A stretch of 49,993 nucleotides of DNA from an uncultured Bacilli bacterium (lineage in GTDB: Bacteria > Bacillota_I > Bacilli_A > RF39 > UBA660). This document shows positions 8,163 through 15,057 of this stretch, piece after piece (the stretch's first letter is position 1; the number at the start of each line of letters is the position of its first letter). The position numbers and the translations under genes are program-made. The notes under the pieces are model-generated. The model ran no database searches and was not told where the DNA came from. It saw only the letters and a list, made by a program, of their open reading frames with translations. The stretch spans positions 1-49,993 of the forward strand of contig CANRCR010000007.1 of assembly GCA_947629165.1 (NCBI GenBank). Direction: 5' to 3'.

Positions 8163-9113
8163 ATGAAGGTTTTAGATAACGTTTTAGTAATCATTCCAAA
8201 GAAACATCAAGAGGGAAAGATTGAGATTAAGAGAGAGAAAAATATAAGTAATTGGGCAATTTTAGACTTTACAATGCGAGTTGCAAAACAAAAAAGTTCC
8301 ACTAATAATATAAGTTTAAGTAATAGACAATTGACAAGTCTTTTAAATACTAATAACTATATTAAATGCGAAACAAGTGAAATATACGAAGCCATAATTA
8401 ATATTGGTAATCAACTAAACGAAAAAATATATGAATTACAAAAGAATAAAGAAATCAATTTTTATGGAAAAGACCGTATAGATAAAATATTTAAGAAATA
8501 TAGGAACGATATTATAGATAATAACATAGATTATGAATGTAAAAAATTTTGTAAGGCATTTAGTTATATTCCTTTTGAAGATGAAGAAGACAACTATTTA
8601 AAATTTTGTATTTTCACATATTACACCTTTGAATTAGGTTATATTTCTACATATTTTAATAAACCAAAAGGGAAAAATAGTACATACTATGATGATGAAA
8701 AAACTCTAAATAGAAGAAAAGAAATAATAAATTATTTACATAATAATTACTTTAGTCTTAATAACAAAGAGATTGACGAAATTATTCTTGAAAGATATGA
8801 GTTTTACACAGAAAAATATTCAAAGTATGATAAAGTAAGGTTTTGCCTTATTGACGCAGTAAAAGAAGCAGAATTGGAAAAAAAGACATACTCAGATGAA
8901 ATATTTGATATGGTTATAGCAACAGAGGAATTATTAGTACCAATAATTTGGGAAACAAAAAATATATTATGTAATATGTTTAGTGATAAAACATATGCTA
9001 TTTGTGACGAACCAACTTGTCATAATTTGTATAGAAAAAATGGAAGACAACAATATTGCACAGGTTATGAATGCTCACATAAACGTGAGAGAGATAGAAA
9101 AAATAAGTCTTAA
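8163..9113 (+). CDS. Unrecognised element protein with C-terminal zinc ribbon
   Basis: A 316-residue, Lys/Asn/Tyr-rich, very AT-rich gene. I do not recognise residues 1-270. The last 40 residues contain two CxxxxC pairs, CDEPTC and CTGYEC, spaced 13 residues apart and followed by SHKRERDRK. This resembles the zinc-binding tail of CGNR-type proteins and suggests nucleic-acid binding. AAAGGG precedes the ATG. It is transcribed away from xis-int and ends at a hairpin shared with the convergent recombinase gene. Its role could be regulation of the element or a host-interaction function; the sequence does not decide. Confidence 0.8.
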   Translation: MKVLDNVLVIIPKKHQEGKIEIKREKNISNWAILDFTMRVAKQKSSTNNISLSNRQLTSLLNTNNYIKCETSEIYEAIINIGNQLNEKIYELQKNKEINFYGKDRIDKIFKKYRNDIIDNNIDYECKKFCKAFSYIPFEDEEDNYLKFCIFTYYTFELGYISTYFNKPKGKNSTYYDDEKTLNRRKEIINYLHNNYFSLNNKEIDEIILERYEFYTEKYSKYDKVRFCLIDAVKEAELEKKTYSDEIFDMVIATEELLVPIIWETKNILCNMFSDKTYAICDEPTCHNLYRKNGRQQYCTGYECSHKRERDRKNKS

Positions 9114-9136
9114 ATCATAGGACTTTATTTTTTATC
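9101..9136. terminator. Bidirectional terminator between convergent element genes
   Basis: AAATAAGTC (9101-9109) pairs with GACTTTATTT (9121-9130) with one bulge. T-rich tails are present on both strands. Confidence 0.6.
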
Positions 9137-9989
9137 TTAAATAATTTTGAACTATAACGTCTTCTCGATTGTGACCTAATGACATACTAACCTCGTGTAA
9201 TGCCTCTCTATCAAATGAACGTCCAGCCATATCGCCTCTAGCATAGTAAATTTCACTTCTTGAAAGCATACTTGTATCTCTTGCAATTGAATTATAATAT
9301 TGATTAGCATAATCACTTCTATAAGCGTGAATAGGTGCTTTGCTATGAACTCGTCCCCATACCTTTTCGCTGTCTTCTGTGTTTCTTATCTTGTCTATAA
9401 CATTTTGATTGTTATTTAGTATTAGAGCGTCGCGTTCTTTACCACCTTTGCCATTCGTAACGTGGACGTAGTATTGTCCGTCTTTTTCGCGTAAACAATC
9501 ACCCTTAACATTTTCTAATTCGCTACGTCTAAGTCCAGTTGCTTGACAAAACTCTTTTAAGTCGGCGTTTCTTGTTTCACTAAAGTGGCGTGACGACTCA
9601 GTGTCAAGTCTTGAACGCGTGATGTCGGCTCTATGTCTTACGTCCGTTTCGACTTCTTTAAAATAACTATGATTGTATAATTTTGATAATGATGATAAGT
9701 ATGACTTTTGTGTATAAGCACTTACGCCTTGCGCTCTTTTGTCTTGAATATAATCATTGACGTGCTGACGGCAATCTTCTAGGGTTTTTGAATTGTAATT
9801 AGATTTGCAATAATCGACAAAACGATTAGCAGTCTCTAAATAATTGTGATAAGTTCTATATGAAAAAATTTTATCACTCACATCATTGTTGTTCTTTGCT
9901 TCGTGACGACTTTCAGAAATTGATAGTTTCGAGTGTAAAACTTGTTGTACTTGATAATTTAATGATTTGCCACTATTTGCGTGTCCCAT
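9132..9989 (-). CDS. Second tyrosine recombinase
   Basis: A 285-residue site-specific recombinase unrelated to the Tn916-type int beyond the fold. The N-terminal SAM-like core-binding region (about 40-120) is followed by a catalytic domain with all expected residues: Arg in ATGLRRSELE (about 153), Lys in TNGKGGKERD (about 181), HxYR as IHAYRSDYA, SLGHNRED and the terminal Tyr in NYLR. The very short tail after the Tyr is typical of this group. I recall similar proteins beginning MGxANxGKxLNYQV on clostridial and Lachnospiraceae elements. GGGGG precedes the ATG. It could resolve replication multimers or act at the repeats upstream of its start. Confidence 0.9.
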   Translation of the reverse strand: MGHANSGKSLNYQVQQVLHSKLSISESRHEAKNNNDVSDKIFSYRTYHNYLETANRFVDYCKSNYNSKTLEDCRQHVNDYIQDKRAQGVSAYTQKSYLSSLSKLYNHSYFKEVETDVRHRADITRSRLDTESSRHFSETRNADLKEFCQATGLRRSELENVKGDCLREKDGQYYVHVTNGKGGKERDALILNNNQNVIDKIRNTEDSEKVWGRVHSKAPIHAYRSDYANQYYNSIARDTSMLSRSEIYYARGDMAGRSFDREALHEVSMSLGHNREDVIVQNYLR

Positions 9990-10031
9990 AATAATACCCC
10001 CTAAATTATTTTGTTGTTAAGGTTTTACCAA

Positions 10032-10153
10032 CACTCTTTATTATCGTGTCTTATGCACGACACGTTCGTTTTATCGCGAAGTTTGTATAAATAGACTAAC
10101 TATTCTAAATCTCTCAATAGCACTCTTTTTTATAGTTACTTATGCACGTAACT
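10032..10153. repeat. Two stem-loop units with identical loop and covarying stems
   Basis: Unit 1 (10032-10064): CACTCTTTATTAT, then stem CGTGTC, loop TTATGCAC, stem GACACG. Unit 2 (10121-10153): CACTCTTTTTTAT, stem AGTTAC, loop TTATGCAC, stem GTAACT. Three of six stem pairs differ but stay complementary. They lie 75-165 bp upstream of the recombinase start. Confidence 0.8.
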
Positions 10154-10340
10154 GAGAAAATAGTTGTCGTATTTATAACACGCTTTTAAAGGCCACTTTT
10201 AGCCGTTTTTAGCGTTGTTTTGATATGAATGATAATTTACTTTGATGTGGTGTGATTATTCTCTTTTCTCACACTTATGATTTGTTTCTTGATGATTATG
10301 ACTTCTTCGTCTTATCGTCTAAGAACATCATTCTTATCAA

Positions 10341-10377
10341 ACTCGTCAATTAGTCAACAAGTTGTTTTTTGACGAGT
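10341..10377. repeat. Inverted repeat, 9-bp arms
   Basis: ACTCGTCAA (10341-10349) and TTGACGAGT (10369-10377). A small inner CAAC/GTTG hairpin is followed by T6. Confidence 0.75.
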
Positions 10378-10383
10378 AGGGTG

Positions 10384-10413
10384 TTTTGCTAGTTTCTTTC
10401 TAAACTAGCAAAA
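10384..10413. repeat. Inverted repeat, 12-bp arms
   Basis: TTTTGCTAGTTT (10384-10395), loop CTTTCT, AAACTAGCAAAA (10402-10413); perfect. Confidence 0.85.
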
Positions 10414-10528
10414 ATGTAATAGATAAAAAACGCCTTTTTTGTATTCTTTAAATCATCCTTTCTTTTTTAATTCCTCCTTTCCTAATTTATTTTTTATTCA
10501 CTGGCTCCTTTTTTATCTATTACATTTT
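10411..10528. repeat. Inverted repeat, 20-bp arms with 78-bp loop
   Basis: Positions 10411-10430 are perfectly complementary to 10509-10528. The intervening 78 bp are pyrimidine-rich and contain an A6-CGCC-T6 mini-hairpin at 10425-10440. The left arm overlaps the previous repeat by 3 bp, so the two structures compete. Confidence 0.85.
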
Positions 10529-10556
10529 ATTTATGAGGTATGGGGGTTATAATTTT

Positions 10557-10613
10557 TACGGCGTATGTCGCCGTTTAGTCGCACATTCTATTCGACTAAA
10601 CGGCTACGCCGTA
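10557..10613. repeat. Long imperfect hairpin, about 20 bp paired
   Basis: TACGGCGTA (10557-10565) pairs with TACGCCGTA (10605-10613), and CCGTTTAGTCG (10571-10581) with CGACTAAACGG (10593-10603). The apical loop is 11 nt and an asymmetric internal loop separates the helices. It is notably GC-rich for this genome. Confidence 0.85.
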
Positions 10614-10737
10614 CTGACGCCATCAACTTCGCTCACTTGTTCCGTCTTCCTCGTCTCACTCATTCTCTTACTCATCGCTTCACTTCCTCACAGCCTCTCT
10701 CGTTTCACTTCCTCATACTTCCTCACACTCACACTTT

Positions 10738-10757
10738 GACACGTGCATACACGTGTC
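10738..10757. repeat. Perfect 8-bp hairpin with 4-nt loop
   Basis: GACACGTG (10738-10745), loop CATA, CACGTGTC (10750-10757). Its reverse complement contains TATGCACG, echoing the loop motif of the 10032-10153 units. Confidence 0.8.
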
Positions 10758-10875
10758 TTGTGTTCCTGTTCGTTGTATTCGTCGTTCAGCTCGTTCGTTG
10801 TTCGTCGTTACACTCTTCGTTCGCTTATTCATTCGACATCGTCATACGTTACGCGTTCGTTTGTTTCGGTTGTCT

Positions 10876-10920
10876 TGCATTTTAGATTCTTTTATAAAAG
10901 TTTAAAAATTCTAAAATGCA
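10876..10920. repeat. Inverted repeat, 11-bp arms, downstream of rep
   Basis: TGCATTTTAGA (10876-10886) and TCTAAAATGCA (10910-10920), with an inner palindrome CTTTTATAAAAG. It lies just past the rep stop. On the minus strand the T run comes before the stem, not after, so it is not a standard terminator. Confidence 0.75.
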
Positions 10921-10937
10921 TAAAAAAAGACTGATAA

Positions 10938-12377
10938 CTAATCATTATCATCTTTTTCATAAATTAATTTTATTGTTTCAGGCCAAGAAGTAACCTCATA
11001 AAATGGGTAACCCTTGTACCTTTTTCCAAAATCTTTAAACTTTTTCATTATCTCTTCTTCACTCAATTTCATTAATTGATTGTTCTTTATTACATTATAT
11101 TTTTCGAGTGGTAGAGTAAGCAGTTTTGCTGTTATTTTGCGTTCCAATTCTTCACGTCCAGCACAGGCAATTACTATTTGTTGCATATCACCCTCTATAG
11201 AGGAATACTTCTCGTACGTAAAAAAATCGTCATTATTTTCCATAAAACCTTTGTTAATCAACAAATCGAAATCGTCTTTGCGTAAAGCCAATATTATAGG
11301 AAAACGGCGATAACTTTGTTTTTTATCCTCAGATTTTATACTTTGCCCATCTCTCGTGATGTATTCCCCAGCCAAGCCATTTAGAAAGGTGGTGTAGTCT
11401 TCTACCGAGTTAACAATGTTTATTGCGTTACATAGTTTAACACTTCCATACTTTATATTCTGTCTCCTCGCGACTGGGCTAGGGTGGGTATCAAAAGCGT
11501 CAAAAACGTTACCACGATTTCCTAAAGTTCTTATTAAGTCAATTGCTCGAACATCGTTCCAAATAATTACAGGTTGTCCATCATATCCATCGAAAGTTAT
11601 CTTTTCATTACCACCAACTTCAAAATAGATGTCTTCCTCATTTTCTATATTTGGAAATAATTGTCTTGCTAATGCTCTACTCATTAAACCCTTTCCAGTA
11701 CCACCTTCACCACATATATAAAAATTGATACGAGTTTTTGGTGGCTTTTGATTAGTGAGTAAATATTCTTTCCTGTTTTTTTCTAACTTGTCCCAAAGTT
11801 TTGTATATAATGCTATATTTTCTTCTCTACATTCTCGTAATGTTTTTCCCTCATTTAGAACTTGGTAAAGCATTAAATCTTTATCATTAAGAATAACACC
11901 AAGACGTTCAAATTTGTTAATTTCTTCTCTAAAGTTAAAATTACTTTTTATGTTATTGTCTAGGTACTTATGCTTGCCTTTCTCTTGCTCTTTGTTACTT
12001 TCGTGAGTTAAGTATTGTACGTTTTGAATAAAAGCAGTCTCTACATTTTTTCCTTTTGGAATGTCAACTTGATTTATTGGTACTTTAAACCATTTGGCTA
12101 CAACCTCTAATTTTTCACTATTTGGTATAAAACCAACAATATGGTAGTGTTTAGGTTTTAAATCTCCGACTTTCCAATTAGGTTCATTTCCGTTTTTTTC
12201 CTTATAATTTTGATAGTCATTTTCCAAGTATGCATCTTTATCGTGTAAAATATATGCCCATTTTTTAATACTTCTATGGTTAAGGGCGTCAATGATTTGT
12301 TCTTCATCAATTAGTTTTTCGTTTGTCTTAGAATTAACTAATTGTTGAACTATATGAAAAACTTTAATCTTCATCAT
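10938..12377 (-). CDS. Replication initiator with HUH nuclease and SF3-like helicase domains
   Basis: 479 residues. The N-terminal nuclease (about 1-140) has a YILHDKD segment (42-48), the HUH metal site in PKHYHIVG (His77, His79) and a likely nucleophile Tyr122 in VQYLTHES. The C-terminal half is a P-loop ATPase: Walker A GEGGTGKG (about 223-230), a Walker B-like segment VIIWNDVR (270-277) and an Asn-containing motif C candidate, AINIVNS (about 318-324), as in superfamily 3 helicases. Rolling-circle Reps with this fusion are known from the bacterial pCRESS-type plasmids related to CRESS DNA viruses, and Rep-like proteins also serve as relaxases in some integrative mobilizable elements. AGAGGTGA precedes the first of two ATGs. 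Confidence 0.9.
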   Translation of the reverse strand: MMKIKVFHIVQQLVNSKTNEKLIDEEQIIDALNHRSIKKWAYILHDKDAYLENDYQNYKEKNGNEPNWKVGDLKPKHYHIVGFIPNSEKLEVVAKWFKVPINQVDIPKGKNVETAFIQNVQYLTHESNKEQEKGKHKYLDNNIKSNFNFREEINKFERLGVILNDKDLMLYQVLNEGKTLRECREENIALYTKLWDKLEKNRKEYLLTNQKPPKTRINFYICGEGGTGKGLMSRALARQLFPNIENEEDIYFEVGGNEKITFDGYDGQPVIIWNDVRAIDLIRTLGNRGNVFDAFDTHPSPVARRQNIKYGSVKLCNAINIVNSVEDYTTFLNGLAGEYITRDGQSIKSEDKKQSYRRFPIILALRKDDFDLLINKGFMENNDDFFTYEKYSSIEGDMQQIVIACAGREELERKITAKLLTLPLEKYNVIKNNQLMKLSEEEIMKKFKDFGKRYKGYPFYEVTSWPETIKLIYEKDDND

Positions 12378-12755
12378 TTGTTATCACCTCTTACTCGTAT
12401 TTTTCATACTTTTTATTTTATAAAAGGCCTCAAAATATTATAAAGAAAAATTGAGGTATTACCACAGAAACCTCAACGCTACAACACAAGCCCGTTTTGT
12501 AGCGTTTCGTTTTAATATACTTGAAAATAAAGATAATAAGAGAAATGATATAAAAAACCTCAAAAACCTCAAAGAATTTTAAAAACTTTGAAACACTTTG
12601 AAACACAAAAAAACTATTGCAATTGTTAGCAATAGTTTTAAAAGGTAATAACAAAGGAAGAGTTTAATAGTTTTGTATATATATACTCTATATAATGCTC
12701 CTTTTTTTGCTGAATATCCCATCAGCCATTAACATTATACTTTTATTTTAAATTT
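12378..12755. other. Regulatory gap between rep and the XRE regulator
   Basis: 378 bp without a convincing gene. It holds a hairpin with 10-bp arms, AACGCTACAA/TTGTAGCGTT (12475-12484 and 12497-12506), two tandem AAACCTCAA-type repeats (about 12555-12572), a perfect tandem repeat of ACTTTGAAAC (12585-12604), a minus-strand terminator (12607-12639) and a TA-rich stretch with GTATATATATAC. The direct repeats could be Rep-binding iterons or part of a copy-control RNA; neither is proved. Confidence 0.55.
12607..12639 (-). terminator. Terminator of the XRE regulator gene
   Basis: AAAACTATTGC/GCAATAGTTTT (12610-12620 and 12629-12639), perfect 11-bp stem, 8-nt loop. On the minus strand it continues into T7. 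Confidence 0.8.
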
Positions 12756-13001
12756 TTATTCATCTTTTGTGTCTAAATCGTCAAGCAATCTTTTTGGGTG
12801 TATCCCTAATTGTTGCCCTATTAAATACATTGTTGGAAGGCTAATGCTTCGATAAGTATTACTTTCCAAGTCACTTATAAAACCTGTTGATAAGTTACAC
12901 TTTACAGCCAATTGTTCTTGGGTGAGACCCCTTAATTTTCGAAATTTCTTGATGTTTTTACCAACGATGTAATAACAATAGTTAGCGTCTTTTTTATCCA
13001 T
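12756..13001 (-). CDS. XRE-family helix-turn-helix regulator
   Basis: An 81-residue DNA-binding protein that is almost only a Cro/CI-type HTH. The core is IKKFRKLRGLTQEQLAVKCN, then LSTGFISDLESNTYRSISLP (recognition helix about residues 38-50) and a closing helix TMYLIGQQLGIHPKRLL. GGAGTGA precedes the ATG. It is divergent from an AbrB-type gene, and their promoters overlap one palindrome, so it probably represses itself and its neighbour. A role in keeping rep and excision silent is plausible but inferred. Confidence 0.93.
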   Translation of the reverse strand: MDKKDANYCYYIVGKNIKKFRKLRGLTQEQLAVKCNLSTGFISDLESNTYRSISLPTMYLIGQQLGIHPKRLLDDLDTKDE

Positions 13002-13039
13002 TAAATATCACTCCATTGTTATTGTTTCATAATGTTTTT

Positions 13040-13078
13040 AAAATATTCTTCGACAAATAGTCGAACAAGTGCTATAAT
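13040..13078. promoter_or_regulatory. Divergent promoters sharing one palindromic operator
   Basis: Plus strand: -35 TCGACA (13050-13055), 17 bp, -10 TATAAT (13073-13078). Minus strand: -35 TTGTTC (13063-13068), 17 bp, -10 TATTTT (13040-13045). The palindrome TTCGAC-AAATA-GTCGAA (13049-13065) lies across both -35 regions. A flanking pair TTTCATAA/TTATGAAA (13025-13032, 13081-13088) frames the region. Confidence 0.7.
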
Positions 13079-13121
13079 AATTATGAAATGAAAAAAGACT
13101 TTATAAGAAGGTGAAACAACG

Positions 13122-13367
13122 ATGTATTTAAGAAATATTGATGGTTTGGGTCGGATACATATACCAGCCGAAGCACGAGAAAAACTGAACATATCTACTA
13201 ACGAATTTGTAGAACTAGAATGTAAAAACGAATGCTTGATTATCTCTAAACGTGGTAAATCTCCAAGTGAAATGATTTCTGAACTTATAGAAAAATATAG
13301 TAAACAAATTGTAAATGGTAAAATATCATCAAAAATACTAGACGATTTGAAAAAGATAAAGTTTTAA
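13122..13367 (+). CDS. AbrB/SpoVT-type DNA-binding protein
   Basis: 81 residues. The N-terminal half, RNIDGLGRIHIPAEAREKLN followed by ISTNEFVELECKNECLIISK, is a swapped-hairpin AbrB domain with the usual GRI-hydrophobic-P pattern. The C-terminal 30 residues are helical and charged. Such proteins act as transition-state regulators or as antitoxins; no toxin gene follows, so regulator is the better guess. AAGGTGA precedes the ATG. It is transcribed from the shared divergent promoter region and is followed closely by a small lysine-rich ORF. Confidence 0.9.
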   Translation: MYLRNIDGLGRIHIPAEAREKLNISTNEFVELECKNECLIISKRGKSPSEMISELIEKYSKQIVNGKISSKILDDLKKIKF

Positions 13368-13382
13368 AAAGGAGTAGTAACA

Positions 13383-13475
13383 ATGAAAAATAAAAAAGAA
13401 AAAAATACAAAAAAAAGCAAAAAGAAGATAGTATTAATAATACAAAATAGCATTAAAAGCAGTTTTTATTACTGA
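13383..13475 (+). CDS. Small lysine-rich ORF, 30 residues
   Basis: ATG at 13383, TGA at 13473-13475, preceded by AAAGGAG at good spacing and only 15 bp after the AbrB-type gene. The peptide starts MKNKKEKNTKKSKKKIVLII and ends SSFYY. The basic-then-hydrophobic N-terminus resembles the start of the surface protein at 13630, so it may be a relic of a duplicated signal anchor or a genuine small peptide. Confidence 0.45.
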   Translation: MKNKKEKNTKKSKKKIVLIIQNSIKSSFYY

Positions 13476-13493
13476 ATAAAAAGAAGAATAAAA

Positions 13494-13596
13494 TTAATTA
13501 GGAAAAAAGGTGAATTTTTTTATTATTTACTTTTTCAGGGAAAGGAGTTAATATATAATATCTCAATAAAAAATGAACAGAATTTTTCCTAATTAA
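13494..13596 (+). repeat. Inverted repeat in the leader of the surface-protein gene
   Basis: TTAATTAGGAAAAA (13494-13507) is perfectly complementary to TTTTTCCTAATTAA (13583-13596). Between them lies a possible promoter, TTTTCA (13532-13537), 16 bp, TATAAT (13554-13559). Depending on the start point, it is either an operator pair or one arm of a leader structure. Confidence 0.65.
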
Positions 13597-13629
13597 AAGT
13601 AGAAAGAACTAAAGGAGGTTTTTATTCTT

Positions 13630-14880
13630 ATGAAAAAATTGTTAAAAAAGAAAAAAACAGTGGTGGTCATTATCTTAATGGTATTAGCCATCGTCATTGG
13701 GGCTGTCACACTATGGTGTGTTAAGAACAATGAAAACAAAGTTATTACAGAACCTACTGAGGTTCGTTCTGTGCTAACAGCTGAAACTGGAAGCCCTGTT
13801 CCAGAAGTAAGCGACTACTTCAAACACCTTAATGGGTCAGCAGAAGATTTCACAATCGCCTATTTGAACGACGATGAAGAAATTGAAAAGCGTGATGAAT
13901 TGTTCATTGCAACTTATTACGTTGACGCTGAAGGTAATGAAGTAAAACGAGATGACGCTTTCGAAAGTAGCGATACCGAAGAGAGTGAAGTTTTAAAGAA
14001 TGGCTATAAGGAAGTTGTAGTTCTTAAGGGAACTTATAGCTACACTGTAACTATTCAAAATAAAAATGATAATAAAGAAGTGTATGTTACTAAACTTCAA
14101 CTTGAAGATACCAAAGCACCTATCTTAAAGGTTAAGGACGCAACAATTACCGAAGGGGATAATGTTGATGCCACTAACTTTTTTGAGAGATGTGATGATA
14201 ATTCAAGAGAAGCGTGTAACACACCTTACTTCGTCAAAGAAGTTAAAGGTGAAGATGGGAAAACAACTTATGAAAAAACTGAACTTGATAAGTCTGTTGG
14301 TGAACACGAAGTTCTACTTCGTGCCGAAGACGCATCAGGTAATGTTTCAGAAATAGTTAAAGCTAAACTTACCGTTAATAAAAAACCAGAAGAACCAAAA
14401 CCTGCTACTAACAACAATTCTAGTTCAAGCAACAAAACAACTAGTAGTAGTTCTACTAAAAAACCATCTAGCAATGGTTCAAGTAGTAGTTCTAGCGGTT
14501 CTAGTTCGAACTCCGGTTCAACTAGTAAACCTGCTACTAATGCTTGTGGTTCTAAAGGTTATACTTATAGTCAATCAGTTGCCTATGCATTCTGGGGATG
14601 TAACGGTAGTGAACCTGTAGGCGGAATGACAAGTAAAATTAATGACGAATTATTTGGACCTGCTGGGACTAAAGAGCTTAATGCTTGTAAAGCTCATTTT
14701 GGCAACAATGATTGTAGTGACTGGGTTAACATAATTCCTATCTTAGACAATGCAACGGGTAAGGTCGTAGGATATTATGCTAAGTTCCAAATGGAATACG
14801 GTGACTGGGATAATCTTCAAATAGTTGGAACTGGTTATATGCTTCCCGGCCGTGTTGTTATGACATCTAAGAGTTACTAA
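13630..14880 (+). CDS. Membrane-anchored surface protein, element cargo
   Basis: 416 residues. The N-terminus has a polybasic run and a hydrophobic segment (about 10-30) acting as uncleaved signal anchor or signal peptide. Residues about 30-150 are unassigned. Residues about 155-255 look like a DUF5011/Ig-like domain (TKAPILKVKDATITEGDN, then VGEHEVLLRAEDASGNVSE). A Ser/Asn/Lys-rich linker spans about 256-305, followed by a C-terminal domain of about 110 residues with several Cys (ACGSKGYTYSQSVAYAFWGC). I do not recognise the C-terminal domain. AAGGAGG precedes the ATG. It is the only obvious non-mobility gene of the element, so probably the cargo: an adhesin, inhibitor or exclusion factor are all possible. 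Confidence 0.85.
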   Translation: MKKLLKKKKTVVVIILMVLAIVIGAVTLWCVKNNENKVITEPTEVRSVLTAETGSPVPEVSDYFKHLNGSAEDFTIAYLNDDEEIEKRDELFIATYYVDAEGNEVKRDDAFESSDTEESEVLKNGYKEVVVLKGTYSYTVTIQNKNDNKEVYVTKLQLEDTKAPILKVKDATITEGDNVDATNFFERCDDNSREACNTPYFVKEVKGEDGKTTYEKTELDKSVGEHEVLLRAEDASGNVSEIVKAKLTVNKKPEEPKPATNNNSSSSNKTTSSSSTKKPSSNGSSSSSSGSSSNSGSTSKPATNACGSKGYTYSQSVAYAFWGCNGSEPVGGMTSKINDELFGPAGTKELNACKAHFGNNDCSDWVNIIPILDNATGKVVGYYAKFQMEYGDWDNLQIVGTGYMLPGRVVMTSKSY

Positions 14881-14900
14881 TACTTCTAAAATCATTTTTA

Positions 14901-14925
14901 AAGAGTTCTTCGGAACTCTTTTTTT
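14901..14925 (+). terminator. Terminator of the surface-protein gene
   Basis: AAGAGTTC (14901-14908), UUCG tetraloop, GAACTCTT (14913-14920), T7. Confidence 0.92.
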
Positions 14926-14981
14926 GTTTAAGACATATATTTATTACTATCATAATGACATATCAAGGTTCTTTTTATTTT

Positions 14982-15007
14982 AAAAGTAGTAAATTAGTAG
15001 TAAATTA
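14982..15007 (+). repeat. Right integrase arm-type sites, two tandem copies
   Basis: GTAGTAAATT at 14986-14995 and 14997-15006, with the same 11-bp phase and orientation as the left copy at 6356-6381; one mismatch in 26 bp. Confidence 0.85.
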
Positions 15008-15057
15008 ACTTTATAATCTTATATAGTTTGTTTATATTAAAGGGTTTTTAAAGATTT

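Larger units (their letters stand above)
9990..10937. other. Non-coding structured region, candidate replication origin or transfer site
   Basis: Nearly 950 bp without a convincing gene, between the recombinase and rep. It contains two hairpins with a shared loop (10032-10153), long inverted repeats (10341-10377, 10384-10413, 10411-10528, 10557-10613, 10738-10757, 10876-10920) and a pyrimidine-rich low-complexity stretch (about 10614-10870). HUH-type Rep proteins need a hairpin-borne nick site and often a single-strand origin, so this is the best candidate for those functions; that is inference. Two small plus-strand ORFs here have low-complexity composition and no ribosome-binding site. Confidence 0.6.

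Noticed and set aside
10533-10885. Two plus-strand ORFs of 68 and 106 codons in the structured region
   Set aside because: Composition is driven by TTC/TCA/CTC low-complexity sequence, there is no ribosome-binding site, and they run through long inverted repeats.
12430-12654. Minus-strand ORF of 74 codons between rep and the XRE gene
   Set aside because: It spans direct repeats, a hairpin and a terminator, lacks a good SD, and its Phe/Ile-rich product looks like translated AT-rich non-coding DNA.
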